From NCBI GenBank assembly GCA_033485155.1, contig JAWQJJ010000002.1, positions 124,001 to 188,000 on the forward strand: a stretch of DNA of 64,000 nt. Reading direction: 5' to 3'. How positions within the stretch are numbered: position 1 is the first letter of the stretch; every line of letters begins with the position of its first letter. Both the position numbers and the translations under genes were made by a program. The notes beneath the pieces are model-generated. The model did no database searches. It was not told the DNA's origin and saw only the letters and a list, made by a program, of their open reading frames with translations. This stretch comes from Methanomassiliicoccus sp. (GTDB lineage Archaea; Thermoplasmatota; Thermoplasmata; Methanomassiliicoccales; Methanomassiliicoccaceae). Shown in pieces: positions 42,708 to 52,213 of this stretch.

Positions 42708-44879
42708 ATGTCGAACGGAGCGAAAGGGTCGGGGAGCGACACGACAGTGCACCGGGCCGTCCCCGTCCGGACCCTGATTCTGGTTGTCCTCTCCCTCGAG
42801 CTATCGCTCTTCGGCATCATCGTCATCGGTTCCATGGGATTGTGGGTCCAGCCGGCGCAGCAGGTATTGGGGTTGGTATGCTTCCTGGTCGTCCCCGGCC
42901 TCCTGCTGTTATGCGTCCTGAGGTCCGAGGAACATGGAGTCATCAAGACCGCCCTGCTCGCCCTCGGCCTCAGCATCGCCATCCTGATGGCCGAAGGGCT
43001 GGTACTGAACACGATCCTGCCGATCTTAGGCATTGAGCGACCGTTGACCCTTGTGCCCATCTCCATCGGGCAGGTAGCGATCGTACTCCTTCTGTGCCTT
43101 GTACTGTATACGCGGCCAGGGCACGCGCCCATACGGTTCTCCTTCGCCCGGCTGAGCACGAGAGAGGCACTGATCTCTTTGACCGTGATCATCGCCCTGC
43201 CGGCGGTAGCCATCCTGGCGGTCACCTTGTTCAATGATTACGGCGACAACCTGGTGCAGATGCTCCTGTTGCTCGCGGTGGCGGTTCTCATCCTGCTCAG
43301 CAGCGCTCGCCGGTGGATACCTGAACGTGCCTACCCGTTCCTCATCTTCGCCCTCTCCCTGGCGCTTCTGCTGCATACTTCGCTGGTGACATCGTACCTG
43401 TGGGGATGGGACGTCCATAAGGAGTACTTCTTCTCACGGAGTGTCATCGACAACGGCTTTTGGGATATGTCATTCTATTCCAACGTCAATGCCATGCTGA
43501 GCATAACGATGGTGGCACCGCTGCTGTCCATCGTAAGCGCCATCGATCTGCTGACGATCTTCAAGCTCGTCTTCCCGCTGGTGTTTGCGCTCGTCCCGGT
43601 CGTCATGTTCTTCGTCTTTCGGACCCGGTGGGATGCAAGGATTTCGTTGCTAGCTGCCCTGCTCCTGATCTCCTACTTCTCCTTCTACCTGGACATGCCC
43701 TGGCTGGGTCGCCAGCAGATCGCCGAGCTCTTCCTGGCCCTCATGCTCCTGGTCTCCTTCGATGCCGACTTCAGGTCGACGACAAAGGTCTTCCTGTTCA
43801 CGGTATTCGCCGCCGGGCTGGTCGTATCTCACTATGGCACGACGTACGTGGTGCTGCTGTGCCTGGTACTATCATTCATCCTTCTGAACCTCAGCAGGGT
43901 CGGGCGCTATATCTTGGGGGCTAGGGATGGAAGAGGATTCCTTCGCTATATGTGGACGCAACCCTCCAATATCTTCCTCCTGCGATCCGGTACGGTCCTC
44001 CTGTTCTTCCTGCTCGCGTGGTTCTGGTACTTCTACGCGTCAAGCTCGTCGGCCTTCGATACGATCGTACATCTAGGCAACCAGATCATCACCGCAATCT
44101 ACGACGACACTCTAGGGCCGGGCGCGGTGCAGGGGGCGGACTATCTCTTGGGTGCGACGTCGACCAAGCTGCATGACGTGGGCAAGATCGTCCAGCTGAT
44201 GACCCAGGCCCTCATCGGGCTGGGACTCGTGATGTTCGTATGGAAGGACCGGAAACGACCCACCGACCACTATTTCCTGTCGATAGCGTTCTTCGTCGTC
44301 CTGGTCGCCGCCCTCACCGTCCCGTACTTCTCGAACGCGCTGAACACCTCTCGTTTGTACCAGATCTGTTTGCTGATCCTATCTCCCTTCGCGATCCTTG
44401 CAGCCGTCGTCGGCAGCGAATGGTTGTTCGGCTTGGGACGAGGCCGTTCAAGGGTCGATGGGCATAAGGTGGTCGCGCTCTTCATCGCGCTGTTCCTGGT
44501 CTTCAGCTCAGGCTTTATCTACGAGCTGGCGAACGATGAAACGACTAACATGGCGCTAGACAAGAACATGGACTTCCCCCGATACACCGACCCGGAGGTC
44601 ATGGGGGCGCTGTGGCTTCATTCCTTCGCCGACCCCGACCAGTATCGGTATGGTGACGAGTTCGGGGTCGAGCTGCTGTGGGGCTACGGGCCGACCACCG
44701 CCTCGGGGCTCCCTTACAGCTACGCGTCCCTAGCCGATGGCTCTTACATCGTGATGGGGCCCTACAACCTTAGGCATGATGCGGTGTTCGACGGGAACGA
44801 GTACTTCCCGGTATGGCCATACACCAACCCGTCGAATCATATCTACAGTAGCCTGCACTCGAGTATCTATCTAAAATAG
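42708..44879 (+). CDS. large polytopic protein, DUF2206-like
   Basis: This 723-residue protein has about fifteen membrane spans. A loop with YLWGWDVHKEYFFSRSV, containing acidic and histidine residues after a span, recalls the catalytic loop of GT-C enzymes. DMPWLGRQQIAELFLALML and VVSHYGTTYVVL further fit the archaeal DUF2206 family. A C-terminal extracellular part (about 610-723) has HSFADPDQYRYGDEFGVELLWGYGP. It is probably a lipid-linked sugar transferase or polymerase of the surface glycan. Mechanism and substrate are unproven. The gene at 59646 encodes a protein of similar design. Confidence 0.8.
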   Translation: MSNGAKGSGSDTTVHRAVPVRTLILVVLSLELSLFGIIVIGSMGLWVQPAQQVLGLVCFLVVPGLLLLCVLRSEEHGVIKTALLALGLSIAILMAEGLVLNTILPILGIERPLTLVPISIGQVAIVLLLCLVLYTRPGHAPIRFSFARLSTREALISLTVIIALPAVAILAVTLFNDYGDNLVQMLLLLAVAVLILLSSARRWIPERAYPFLIFALSLALLLHTSLVTSYLWGWDVHKEYFFSRSVIDNGFWDMSFYSNVNAMLSITMVAPLLSIVSAIDLLTIFKLVFPLVFALVPVVMFFVFRTRWDARISLLAALLLISYFSFYLDMPWLGRQQIAELFLALMLLVSFDADFRSTTKVFLFTVFAAGLVVSHYGTTYVVLLCLVLSFILLNLSRVGRYILGARDGRGFLRYMWTQPSNIFLLRSGTVLLFFLLAWFWYFYASSSSAFDTIVHLGNQIITAIYDDTLGPGAVQGADYLLGATSTKLHDVGKIVQLMTQALIGLGLVMFVWKDRKRPTDHYFLSIAFFVVLVAALTVPYFSNALNTSRLYQICLLILSPFAILAAVVGSEWLFGLGRGRSRVDGHKVVALFIALFLVFSSGFIYELANDETTNMALDKNMDFPRYTDPEVMGALWLHSFADPDQYRYGDEFGVELLWGYGPTTASGLPYSYASLADGSYIVMGPYNLRHDAVFDGNEYFPVWPYTNPSNHIYSSLHSSIYLK

Positions 44880-45029
44880 GGTCGGAGCATGGCCGTTCTT
44901 ATCTATCTCGTTCGACGGTCGAGCGAAGCGGGAGCTAGTCGTCACCGTTCAAGCACCGACCCGTCAACTTGGAACGGTGCCTCTTTGACAATGGGGCGGA
45001 GAGGGGGGTAATAAGTCAAATTCGGCCCA

Positions 45030-45043
45030 AATATTTTTATTAG
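45030..45043 (+). promoter_or_regulatory. TATA-like promoter in the 44880-45279 region
   Basis: AATATTTTTATTAG lies about 24 bases before the ATG of the small frame at 45058. The surrounding 400 bases are AT-rich to the right and GC-rich to the left, and are otherwise empty. Confidence 0.4.
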
Positions 45044-45057
45044 TATGTATTATTTTT

Positions 45058-45186
45058 ATGCGTCGAGGACCTGAAAATAGCGTACAATATGTCAATCTAA
45101 ATATTCAGAATGTAACATTTATCAACGTACAAACCCTTGCTTCTACTGGAGGTGGAAATGGGGCATCTCGTGTGCTTTTATTATGA
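45058..45186 (+). CDS. possible 42-residue leaderless peptide
   Basis: The frame begins MRRGPENSVQYV and contains an alternating hydrophobic/polar strand pattern (LNIQNVTFINVQT), then a glycine-rich turn and a short hydrophobic end. It starts at the spacing expected for a leaderless archaeal message. Composition is less GC-rich than neighbouring genes. It could be a real small protein or a chance frame in AT-rich promoter DNA. Confidence 0.35.
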   Translation: MRRGPENSVQYVNLNIQNVTFINVQTLASTGGGNGASRVLLL

Positions 45187-45279
45187 GAATCCAGTATGAT
45201 ATTTTTTGTTGATTTTATTAATTAAGAATATCTGCTCGGAAACCGATAGGAAGAGAACCGAACCCGTTATGAGGGAAAC

Positions 45280-47310
45280 ATGAAAATAAGATCTAAAGGA
45301 ATTATAGATAAATCTAAAAATAATAAGCGGAGGAAGAAGCTCGTTGCGTTAGCGATCGTAGCTGCCCTCCTAGGGGCATCGGCTCTGCTCGTTCTTTGCG
45401 CGGGAGATCAGAAAGTCGATACCTCAGGCTATGTGGATGCACGCTCCTATTATCGCAACAAGGGGACCTCCAGCATCAGTTGCGCTCTGACCTCTTCGAG
45501 CGTTGATATCGGTAAGAACGTCCACGCGTCCTGTGTTCTGCAGGGCACCAGCTCCGGCGGCACTAGCAAGATTAGCTGGGCCACGGTCGGTTTGTCGATC
45601 ACTTTGCCTGATGGCTCGACCGCCTATCCCAAACAAGGTTCCAGAACGACGACCATGTCAGGCGGTACCTTCTCGGTCGACTACACGCCCCAGAAGGTTG
45701 GGACTTATACTCTGAAGATGACCTACTCAGGGAACGTGGCTTACTCCGGCTGCACCAAGACCGTCACCTTCAGCGCCGCTTCTCCAGGCAGCGCCGTGCA
45801 GACCTCGCAGATCTCACTGTCAGGCTCTGACGCCGTAACGGTGGGCGCGGCTAAGACCATCGCCGGCTCGCTGAAGAGCGCGAGCGGAGTGGGGATCGCC
45901 AACGCTGCCGTGAGCATTGCGGTCACTCTGCCGGGAGGCAGCGCCGGGACGTCATCCAGCGTCACCACCGGAGCCGACGGGAGCTTCTCCTACGCTCTGA
46001 CGCCATCCACCGCCGGCACATACACTGTGAAAGCCAGCTTCGCCGGGAACGCCAACTTCGCCGCTTCCAGCCAGACCCTGAGCTTCACCGCCCAGACGTC
46101 AACGACGCCTACCACGCCGACAACTCCTACCACGCCAACGAGCTACAACTACATGGTCACCGTCAGCTCGGTCAAGGACCCCTCCGGTAACGTTGTGTAC
46201 TCAGGGACCGGATCCCAGTGCATCCAGTATGCGCTTTCCCATACTCCCGCAGGTGGGACCGTCTACATCGGACCGGGGACCTACAGCATCGGAGGCACCT
46301 TCAATGTCAACCGCAACCTCGTCGGCAACGGCAACGACACCAAGCTGGTGGCTGACGGAAGCAACGAGCGGTCGTTGATGACCATCCAGAACACCGATGG
46401 GTCCACCTTGTCCGGCGTCACCGTCAGCAACATGCAGCTGGACGGTCAGGGCGCGAAGTTCCCCAACGCCCAATACGGCGGCATCATGACCGTGCGGGTC
46501 TCCAACTGCGTGATGTCGAACCTCTACATTCACGACTTCCCGTACAGCCAGGGCATAGAGTTCCAGGCGTCCTCCCATAACGTCATCCGCAACTGCGTGA
46601 TCGCCAACATCGGCTACGGCAACCAGTACGGCAGCGGCATTTGCTCGGGCAGCATGATCAAGGGAATACCGTCGGAGTTCAACCTCGTTGAGGGATGCAC
46701 CATTACTGGTTGTTCTTTCACCGGCATCGACTGGGAGCCGGGGAACGACAACACGGTTCGGAACACCACCATCAGCGGGCTGACCTCGTGGTCCGGCAAC
46801 ACTGTCGGGATATCCATATGGAGCCTCGACGGGTGGCCGGCGTCGACCAACAACAAGTTCTACAACGTCAAGGTCGACCACTCCGGCGTCGGGGTGGACT
46901 CGGCGTCGGTGTCCGGCGCTCTCTTCCAGGGCTGCACCTTCACCGGCTCCAAGACCGCGGCCATCTACGGAAAGTCCTGCTCCAACTGGCAAATCGTCGA
47001 TTGCACCATCCTGACCAACGGCGGTCACGGCGTGCACTTCGACTACGGGAATGCCAACACCGTCACCGGCTGCCACATCGAGGACACCAGCCGGGGAATG
47101 GCCAAGAACGGCGTGCTAATGACCAGCGACTCGGCCAATCCGAGCAAGGGGAACGTCGTCAGCGGGAACCAGATATACTACATGAGCCGGGCCATCTCCT
47201 TCGGTTCGTACACCACCTCGTCGACGGTGAGCAACAACACCGAGGTCGGCTGCCGCTACACCGATACGATCCCGGCGTCCAACACTGTCAGCGGGACCGT
47301 AAGGCAGTGA
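45280..47310 (+). CDS. secreted surface protein with Ig-like repeats and a right-handed beta-helix
   Basis: This 676-residue protein has a basic N-terminus and a signal anchor (about 21-41). Two Ig/Big-like modules follow (about 60-165 and 175-270), each ending in a GTYTLKMTYSGN or GTYTVKASFAGN strand. Then come a Thr/Pro linker (TTPTTPTTPTTPT) and a C-terminal parallel beta-helix (about 290-676) of the pectate-lyase/NosD type, with repeated asparagine ladders such as SHNVIRNCVIANIGYG. Catalytic activity cannot be assigned. It may bind or cut polysaccharide at the cell surface. The beta-helix is almost duplicated in the next gene. A GAGGG site precedes the ATG. Confidence 0.88.
   Translation: MKIRSKGIIDKSKNNKRRKKLVALAIVAALLGASALLVLCAGDQKVDTSGYVDARSYYRNKGTSSISCALTSSSVDIGKNVHASCVLQGTSSGGTSKISWATVGLSITLPDGSTAYPKQGSRTTTMSGGTFSVDYTPQKVGTYTLKMTYSGNVAYSGCTKTVTFSAASPGSAVQTSQISLSGSDAVTVGAAKTIAGSLKSASGVGIANAAVSIAVTLPGGSAGTSSSVTTGADGSFSYALTPSTAGTYTVKASFAGNANFAASSQTLSFTAQTSTTPTTPTTPTTPTSYNYMVTVSSVKDPSGNVVYSGTGSQCIQYALSHTPAGGTVYIGPGTYSIGGTFNVNRNLVGNGNDTKLVADGSNERSLMTIQNTDGSTLSGVTVSNMQLDGQGAKFPNAQYGGIMTVRVSNCVMSNLYIHDFPYSQGIEFQASSHNVIRNCVIANIGYGNQYGSGICSGSMIKGIPSEFNLVEGCTITGCSFTGIDWEPGNDNTVRNTTISGLTSWSGNTVGISIWSLDGWPASTNNKFYNVKVDHSGVGVDSASVSGALFQGCTFTGSKTAAIYGKSCSNWQIVDCTILTNGGHGVHFDYGNANTVTGCHIEDTSRGMAKNGVLMTSDSANPSKGNVVSGNQIYYMSRAISFGSYTTSSTVSNNTEVGCRYTDTIPASNTVSGTVRQ
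46147..47265 (+). repeat. duplicated beta-helix coding block, copy A
   Basis: This block is closely repeated at 47680-48795. Long stretches are identical at DNA level, including about 40 bases around 46700-46740 against 48228-48268. The near-identity at synonymous positions marks a recent duplication or gene conversion. Confidence 0.75.
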
Positions 47311-47426
47311 TACGATGCATCAAAGGAATAAGCGGACTGGGGTTCGAGGATGCCCCCTCATCCCGGGGCAAGGTGGTAATGAGCTGAGATGCCGCTTGAC
47401 CAACGGACCAACATCGAGGTTGGAAC

Positions 47427-47457
47427 GAGGCTTGGTGCCTCCTCTTTTTTTCTTTTT
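47427..47457 (+). terminator. hairpin and T-tract terminator
   Basis: GAGGC-TTGGT-GCCTC (47427-47441) is followed by CTC and a long T-rich run. A second small hairpin, CCAAC/GTTGG, lies at 47408-47423. It fits termination of the large surface-protein gene. Confidence 0.6.
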
Positions 47458-47569
47458 CATTCCTCACCCTTTACCCGTCTGACCATCGTCGTGGGGGTGG
47501 CCACTACGAACTCGTTTAACGTCACTCTTTAAAATACGTCGGCCTGGAATCTATCGACCGAGGTGCGCG

Positions 47570-48853
47570 ATGAAGACCGCATCCCGGATCCTGGTGGCCC
47601 TGCTGGTGGTCGGATTGGCCTGTGGCCTTATACTATGGGCTTTCTCCATCCAGGTGCCACAGCCTTCAGGTCATGACTACTCGGTCACGGTCAGCGGAGT
47701 AGAGGACCCCTCCGGTAACGTCGTGTACTCTGGAACCGGCTATCAATGCATACAATACGCTCTGGCCTGCACCCCGGTGGGAGGGACGGTCCATCTGGAG
47801 GCCGGGACCTACACGATCCCGGATGGCTTCAACGTAAACCGCAGCCTCGTCGGCAGCGGCAACGACACCAAGCTGGTGGCTGACGGAAGCAACGAGCGGT
47901 CGCTCATGACCATAAGCAACGCGGACGGCTCAAGTTTATCCGGCGTCACCGTCAGCAACATGCAGCTGGACGGTCAGGGCGCGAAGTTCCCCAACGCCCA
48001 ATTCGGCGGCATCATGACGGTTGGAGTATCCAATTGCACGCTGGAGAACCTGTACGTTCACGACTTCCCCTACAGCCAGGGCATAGAGTTCCAAGCATCA
48101 TCGTATAATAGTATACGCAACTGCGTGATCGCCAACATCGGCTACGGCAACCAGTACGGCAGCGGGATATGCTCTGGAAACATGACCAGGGGCGTGTCAT
48201 CGGCGTTCAATGTGGTGGAGCACTGTACCATTACTGGTTGTTCTTTCACCGGCATCGACTGGGAGCCGGGAAATGATAACGTCGTGCGAGATACGACCAT
48301 CAGCGGGTTGACCTCGTGGTCCGGGAACACCGTCGGGATATCCATATGGAACATCGACGGGTGGCCGGCGTCGAGCAATAATCGATATTACAACGTCAGC
48401 ATCGACCACGCCGGGGTGGGAGTGGATTCCGAGGCCGTTACGGGCACGGTCTTCGAGGGCTGCACCTTCACCGGCTCTTCCTCTGCCGCAATCTACGCTG
48501 CCGGATGTTCAGGCTGGAAGGTTAACAGCTGCACGATCAAGACCAACGGCGGCCACGGTGTGTTCTTCGATAATGGCAATGCCAACACCGTCACCGGCTG
48601 CCACATCGAGGACGCCAAACGAGGATACAACTATGGTGTGCAAATGACCAGCGATGCAGCCAACCTCAGCCAGGGAAACGTCGTCAGCGGGAACCAGATA
48701 TCCTATATGGACCGCGCTATCTACTTCGGCTCGTACACCACCTCGTCGATGGTGAGCAACAACACCGAGGTCGGCTGTCGATACGCGGATTCCATTCCTG
48801 GAACTCCTAACACCGTCATCGGGAACGTCAGGGAAAGCACGGCCGATTGGTAG
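47570..48853 (+). CDS. secreted right-handed beta-helix protein
   Basis: This 427-residue protein has an N-terminal signal or anchor helix (about 5-27), then a beta-helix matching residues 290-676 of the preceding protein. It lacks the Ig-like modules and Thr/Pro linker. Motifs such as GNVVYSGTGYQCIQYAL, SNERSLMTI and NMQLDGQGAKFPNAQ are shared almost exactly. A TATA-like TTTAAAATAC (about 47526) and a GAGGTG site precede the ATG, so it has its own promoter. It is probably an extracellular polysaccharide-binding or -cleaving protein, and activity is unproven. Confidence 0.87.
   Translation: MKTASRILVALLVVGLACGLILWAFSIQVPQPSGHDYSVTVSGVEDPSGNVVYSGTGYQCIQYALACTPVGGTVHLEAGTYTIPDGFNVNRSLVGSGNDTKLVADGSNERSLMTISNADGSSLSGVTVSNMQLDGQGAKFPNAQFGGIMTVGVSNCTLENLYVHDFPYSQGIEFQASSYNSIRNCVIANIGYGNQYGSGICSGNMTRGVSSAFNVVEHCTITGCSFTGIDWEPGNDNVVRDTTISGLTSWSGNTVGISIWNIDGWPASSNNRYYNVSIDHAGVGVDSEAVTGTVFEGCTFTGSSSAAIYAAGCSGWKVNSCTIKTNGGHGVFFDNGNANTVTGCHIEDAKRGYNYGVQMTSDAANLSQGNVVSGNQISYMDRAIYFGSYTTSSMVSNNTEVGCRYADSIPGTPNTVIGNVRESTADW
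47680..48795 (+). repeat. duplicated beta-helix coding block, copy B
   Basis: Partner of the block at 46147-47265. Differences are clustered, with identical runs separated by diverged patches, which is more like gene conversion than uniform drift. Confidence 0.75.
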
Positions 48854-48956
48854 TGATGCAAGCCATCGAACACCTGAATTGGGTGAGACGGGTGCACATA
48901 TGCAGATAATTAGATAATGTTCCGGCAGACAACCCATACTGGGTAATGATCGGTTC

Positions 48957-50063
48957 ATGAACATCCTGAGGGTCGTCAACAGCCTGTACCCGTCGGCGGT
49001 AGGGGGGACGGAGATCCATGCTCACGAGCTCTCGAGAGCACAGGCCAGCCTAGGCAACAAGGTCACCGTCCTGACGTCCAGAATGGGCGGCTGGCCGGCG
49101 ACGGAGGACCGGGACGGGTATCACATCATCCGCACCAGGCCGCTGTTCAACCCCCTTGGCAATGCCATCCAGCCGACGGTCTTCCTCAAGCTCGTGGACC
49201 TTAGGAGTGAGATGGACATCATTCATGCCCATTCGCATCTATCATTCTCATCGGGACTGTGTGCCGCTTTCCGGCACGTCCGTTCAACTCCCCTGGTCAT
49301 CACCGATCACGGTCTCATCTCCCAGACCGCCTCCGCCAAGTTCCAGGATCTGTACCTGCCGACCGTGGCCAGGTGGATCTACCGTTCCGCCGATGGGATC
49401 ATCTGCTACACCGAGGTCGAGAAGGCCGGTCTGGTGGAACTTGGCATTCCTGAGGAAAAGATCGCGGTCATCCACAACGGCATCGATACTGGCCTGTTCC
49501 GTCCCGCTTCACCTCGCGAGGAGAGCGAACAGCTGCTGTGGATCGGACGGTATACGCCCGGGAAGGGGGTGCGATACCTGATCGATGCCTTCGCCCAGTT
49601 GAAAAAAGACAATCCCCGCCTCTCGCTGCTGATGGTCGGGAAGGGTCCGGAAAAGGCGGCTATCGCCGAGCGGGTGAGGGAGTTAGGCTTGAACGGATCG
49701 GTCATCATGAATGACTTCGTGCCCAACGACGAGCTGCCCGATATCTACCGGCGCTCGCGCGCGTTCGTTCTACCGAGCATCGAGGAGGGAGTGCCAAGAG
49801 CTTTGCTGGAAGCGATGGCCTGCGGCGTGCCGGCGGTGTGCACCTCGCTGCCGCAGCTGGTCGACATCGTGTCCGGGGCGGGTCTGCTGGTCCCCGTGCG
49901 GGACTCGAGAGCGATCGCCGAGCAACTGTCCCGCATACTCTCCGACGACGCATTATCCGCTCGCCTGGGTGAGGTCGGGACGGAGCGCGTGCGATCTCAA
50001 TACTCGTGGGATGACACGGTCCGGAGGACTCTCTCCTATTTCGAGGGGATCATCACGAACTGA
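48957..50063 (+). CDS. GT4-type glycosyltransferase
   Basis: This 368-residue GT-B enzyme begins MNILRVVNSLYPSAVGGTEI, with the acceptor domain including DIIHAHSHLSFSSGLC. The donor domain has LLWIGRYTPGKGVRYLIDAF, LLMVGKGPEKAA and the retaining EX7E motif EEGVPRALLEAMACGVP. It would add a sugar to a growing surface glycan. An AT-rich box (ATTAGATAAT) lies about 50 bases upstream, within the 103-base gap after the beta-helix gene. Confidence 0.93.
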   Translation: MNILRVVNSLYPSAVGGTEIHAHELSRAQASLGNKVTVLTSRMGGWPATEDRDGYHIIRTRPLFNPLGNAIQPTVFLKLVDLRSEMDIIHAHSHLSFSSGLCAAFRHVRSTPLVITDHGLISQTASAKFQDLYLPTVARWIYRSADGIICYTEVEKAGLVELGIPEEKIAVIHNGIDTGLFRPASPREESEQLLWIGRYTPGKGVRYLIDAFAQLKKDNPRLSLLMVGKGPEKAAIAERVRELGLNGSVIMNDFVPNDELPDIYRRSRAFVLPSIEEGVPRALLEAMACGVPAVCTSLPQLVDIVSGAGLLVPVRDSRAIAEQLSRILSDDALSARLGEVGTERVRSQYSWDDTVRRTLSYFEGIITN

Positions 50064-50155
50064 GGTCGCTCATTCCGCGAAGCTGGTGGCACATGAGCTT
50101 ATATCGCAGGCGATGCCACCTGTGAACGCTGCTCTGGCAGTAGGAAGGAGCGACA

Positions 50156-51118
50156 ATGTCCAAGATCGTCGTGACCGGGGGAGCGGGGTTCATCGGCTCC
50201 CACCTCGCCGAGGAATTGGCGAAGGAGCACAAGGTGGTGGTCGTGGACAACCTCGACGATTACTACTCGCCCGAGATCAAGAGAGCGAACCTTGAGCTAC
50301 TACGAAGAAGCAAGAACATCACCTTCGTCCATGGCGACATCACCGACCCCCACCTCGTCCAGGAGATCATCGATACCGACGTCGACTACGTGTTCCACGA
50401 GGCCGCCCAGGCCGGGGTCCGCGTTTCCGTCAACGATCCGTTCAAGCCCAACCGCATCAACGTTCTAGGCACTTTGAACGTGCTCAGCGCTGCTCTGCAG
50501 GCGGGCGTGGAAAGGGTCATCAACGCCTCCTCCTCGTCCGTATATGGCAAGGTCCAGTACCTGCCGTTCGACGAGAAGCATCCTACGCAGCCCGTATCGC
50601 CGTACGGCGTCTCCAAGCTGGCGGCGGAGCACTACTGCCGCGTCTTCTACGAGGTGTACGGCCTTCCCACCGTCTCGCTGAGGTACTTCACCGTCTACGG
50701 CCCGAGGATGAGGCCGGACCTGGCTATATCGATCTTCACCGGCCGCTTGCTCAGGAACGAGCCGATCACCATCTTCGGGGACGGGTCGAAGACGAGGGAC
50801 TTCACCTACATCGACGATATCGTCGATGCCAACATCCGATTGCTGCGCACCGGGGAAGCGGACGGCGGGGTCTTGAACATCGGCGGGGGGAGCGCCGTCA
50901 GCATCGCTGATCTGGCAAAAAAGCTCAAGGCGTTGACCGGAAGCCGGTCCGAGATTTTGTACGCGGAGAAGCAGATGGGGGATGCTGAGCATACCCTGGC
51001 CGATACTGCACTGGCCCGGCGGACGATAGGCTTCGAGCCGATGACCTCTATCGACGAGGGTTTGAGGAAGTTCGTCCAGTGGTACGCTTCCGTGGTCCGC
51101 GTTCCCGAGGCGAAGTGA
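50156..51118 (+). CDS. NAD-dependent sugar-nucleotide epimerase (GalE-like)
   Basis: This 320-residue short-chain dehydrogenase begins with the NAD motif [11 protein letters not shown]. It has SSSVYGKVQYLPF, the catalytic YGVSK pair and RYFTVYGPRMRPDLAI, the pattern of UDP-glucose or UDP-glucuronate 4-epimerases. With Ugd and GalU genes next door on the other strand, UDP-glucuronate to UDP-galacturonate conversion is likely. An AAGGAG site precedes the ATG. The exact sugar is not determinable. Confidence 0.92.
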   Translation: MSKIVVTGGAGFIGSHLAEELAKEHKVVVVDNLDDYYSPEIKRANLELLRRSKNITFVHGDITDPHLVQEIIDTDVDYVFHEAAQAGVRVSVNDPFKPNRINVLGTLNVLSAALQAGVERVINASSSSVYGKVQYLPFDEKHPTQPVSPYGVSKLAAEHYCRVFYEVYGLPTVSLRYFTVYGPRMRPDLAISIFTGRLLRNEPITIFGDGSKTRDFTYIDDIVDANIRLLRTGEADGGVLNIGGGSAVSIADLAKKLKALTGSRSEILYAEKQMGDAEHTLADTALARRTIGFEPMTSIDEGLRKFVQWYASVVRVPEAK

Positions 51119-51178
51119 GCGAAGGAGGCCTTCGGGATTGTTAACTTATGGAGTACTGCTTCTGAATACTGGCCGAGG

Positions 51179-52213
51179 TCACTTCGAACTCCTCTTTCGA
51201 GGCTTGACCTCCTTCGCTTCCAGGGCGATCATGGAGCTTTCCGACTTGGGCTCGAGTTGATGCTCCTCTCGTTGATCGAGGACGTCCACAAGCGTGTCCC
51301 GACCCTCGGTCCGACGTGCGCGGTCTTCCATCTTGCGCTCCTGACGGCCTGTCGCGATCAGCAGGTCATGCATCAGGCCGTTCATCTCCCCCGCGAACCG
51401 CGGGTCCTGAGCGGTCAGGATGAGGTTGGCCTGCATCCAGCTGACCTTGTCCCCGACGTCGTAGCGGGTTCCTTCTATCTCGTAGCCGTGAACGTTCTCC
51501 TTCTGAGCGAGAAGGCGCAAGGCGTCGGTAAGCTGGATCTCACCGTTCACGCCCGGGGCCGTCTGCTCGATGCAGTCGAACACTCCTGGCGTCAGCAGGT
51601 ATGTTCCGGCCACGGCGAGGTTCGACGGGGCGTCCTCCGGCCGGGGCTTTTCCACCATGTCTCCGATCCTGAACACCCGGGGACCGATGCTCTCGCCCTT
51701 GACGATGCCGAATCGGCCGACCTTGTCCCAGGGTACCTGCTCGAGAGCGATGACCGAGCCCCCTGATTCCTCGTGCACTTTGGCGAGCTGGCTAACAACC
51801 GGCACCTGGCAGCAGTGGATGACGTCGCCGAGCATGACCGCGAACGGCTCCTCTCCGACGTGCTTCTTGGCATGGTAGATGGCATCGCCGAGGCCCCGGG
51901 CGCTGTGCTGCCTCACGTAATGGAGGGTGACCTTGCTCATCAAATGCTCCAATCCTTCCAGCTCGCCGTTGCGGCCCTGCTGGTTCAGGGCGGTCTCCAG
52001 CTCCCAGAAGTGATCGAAGTGGTCCTCTATGGCCCTCTTGCTTTTTCCGGTGATGACCACGATGTCATCGATGCCCGCGGCGACCGCCTCCTCGATCACG
52101 TACTGGATGATCGGCTTGTCCACGATGGGCAGCATCTCCTTCGGCTGTCCTTTGGTCAAGGGAAGGAATCGGGTCCCCAGTCCAGCTGCGGGGATGACCG
52201 CTTTGAGCTTCAC
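51179..52213 (-). CDS. galU: UTP--glucose-1-phosphate uridylyltransferase
   Basis: This enzyme makes UDP-glucose. It has the signature IPAAGLGTRFLPLTKGQPKEMLPIVDKP, the VVITGKSKRAIEDHFD segment and VMLGDVIHC. The start is a GTG at 52213 overlapping the ugd stop (GTGA). A GTG two codons earlier is also possible. After the catalytic domain (about 290 residues) there is an extra tail of some 50 residues rich in Lys, Arg and Glu, not typical of the family. Together with ugd it supplies UDP-glucuronate. Confidence 0.94.
   Translation of the reverse strand: MKLKAVIPAAGLGTRFLPLTKGQPKEMLPIVDKPIIQYVIEEAVAAGIDDIVVITGKSKRAIEDHFDHFWELETALNQQGRNGELEGLEHLMSKVTLHYVRQHSARGLGDAIYHAKKHVGEEPFAVMLGDVIHCCQVPVVSQLAKVHEESGGSVIALEQVPWDKVGRFGIVKGESIGPRVFRIGDMVEKPRPEDAPSNLAVAGTYLLTPGVFDCIEQTAPGVNGEIQLTDALRLLAQKENVHGYEIEGTRYDVGDKVSWMQANLILTAQDPRFAGEMNGLMHDLLIATGRQERKMEDRARRTEGRDTLVDVLDQREEHQLEPKSESSMIALEAKEVKPRKRSSK

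Noticed and set aside
46110-46140. Short tandem repeat encoding TTPTTPTTP
   Set aside because: It is the Thr/Pro linker of the surface protein and not a CRISPR or mobile repeat.
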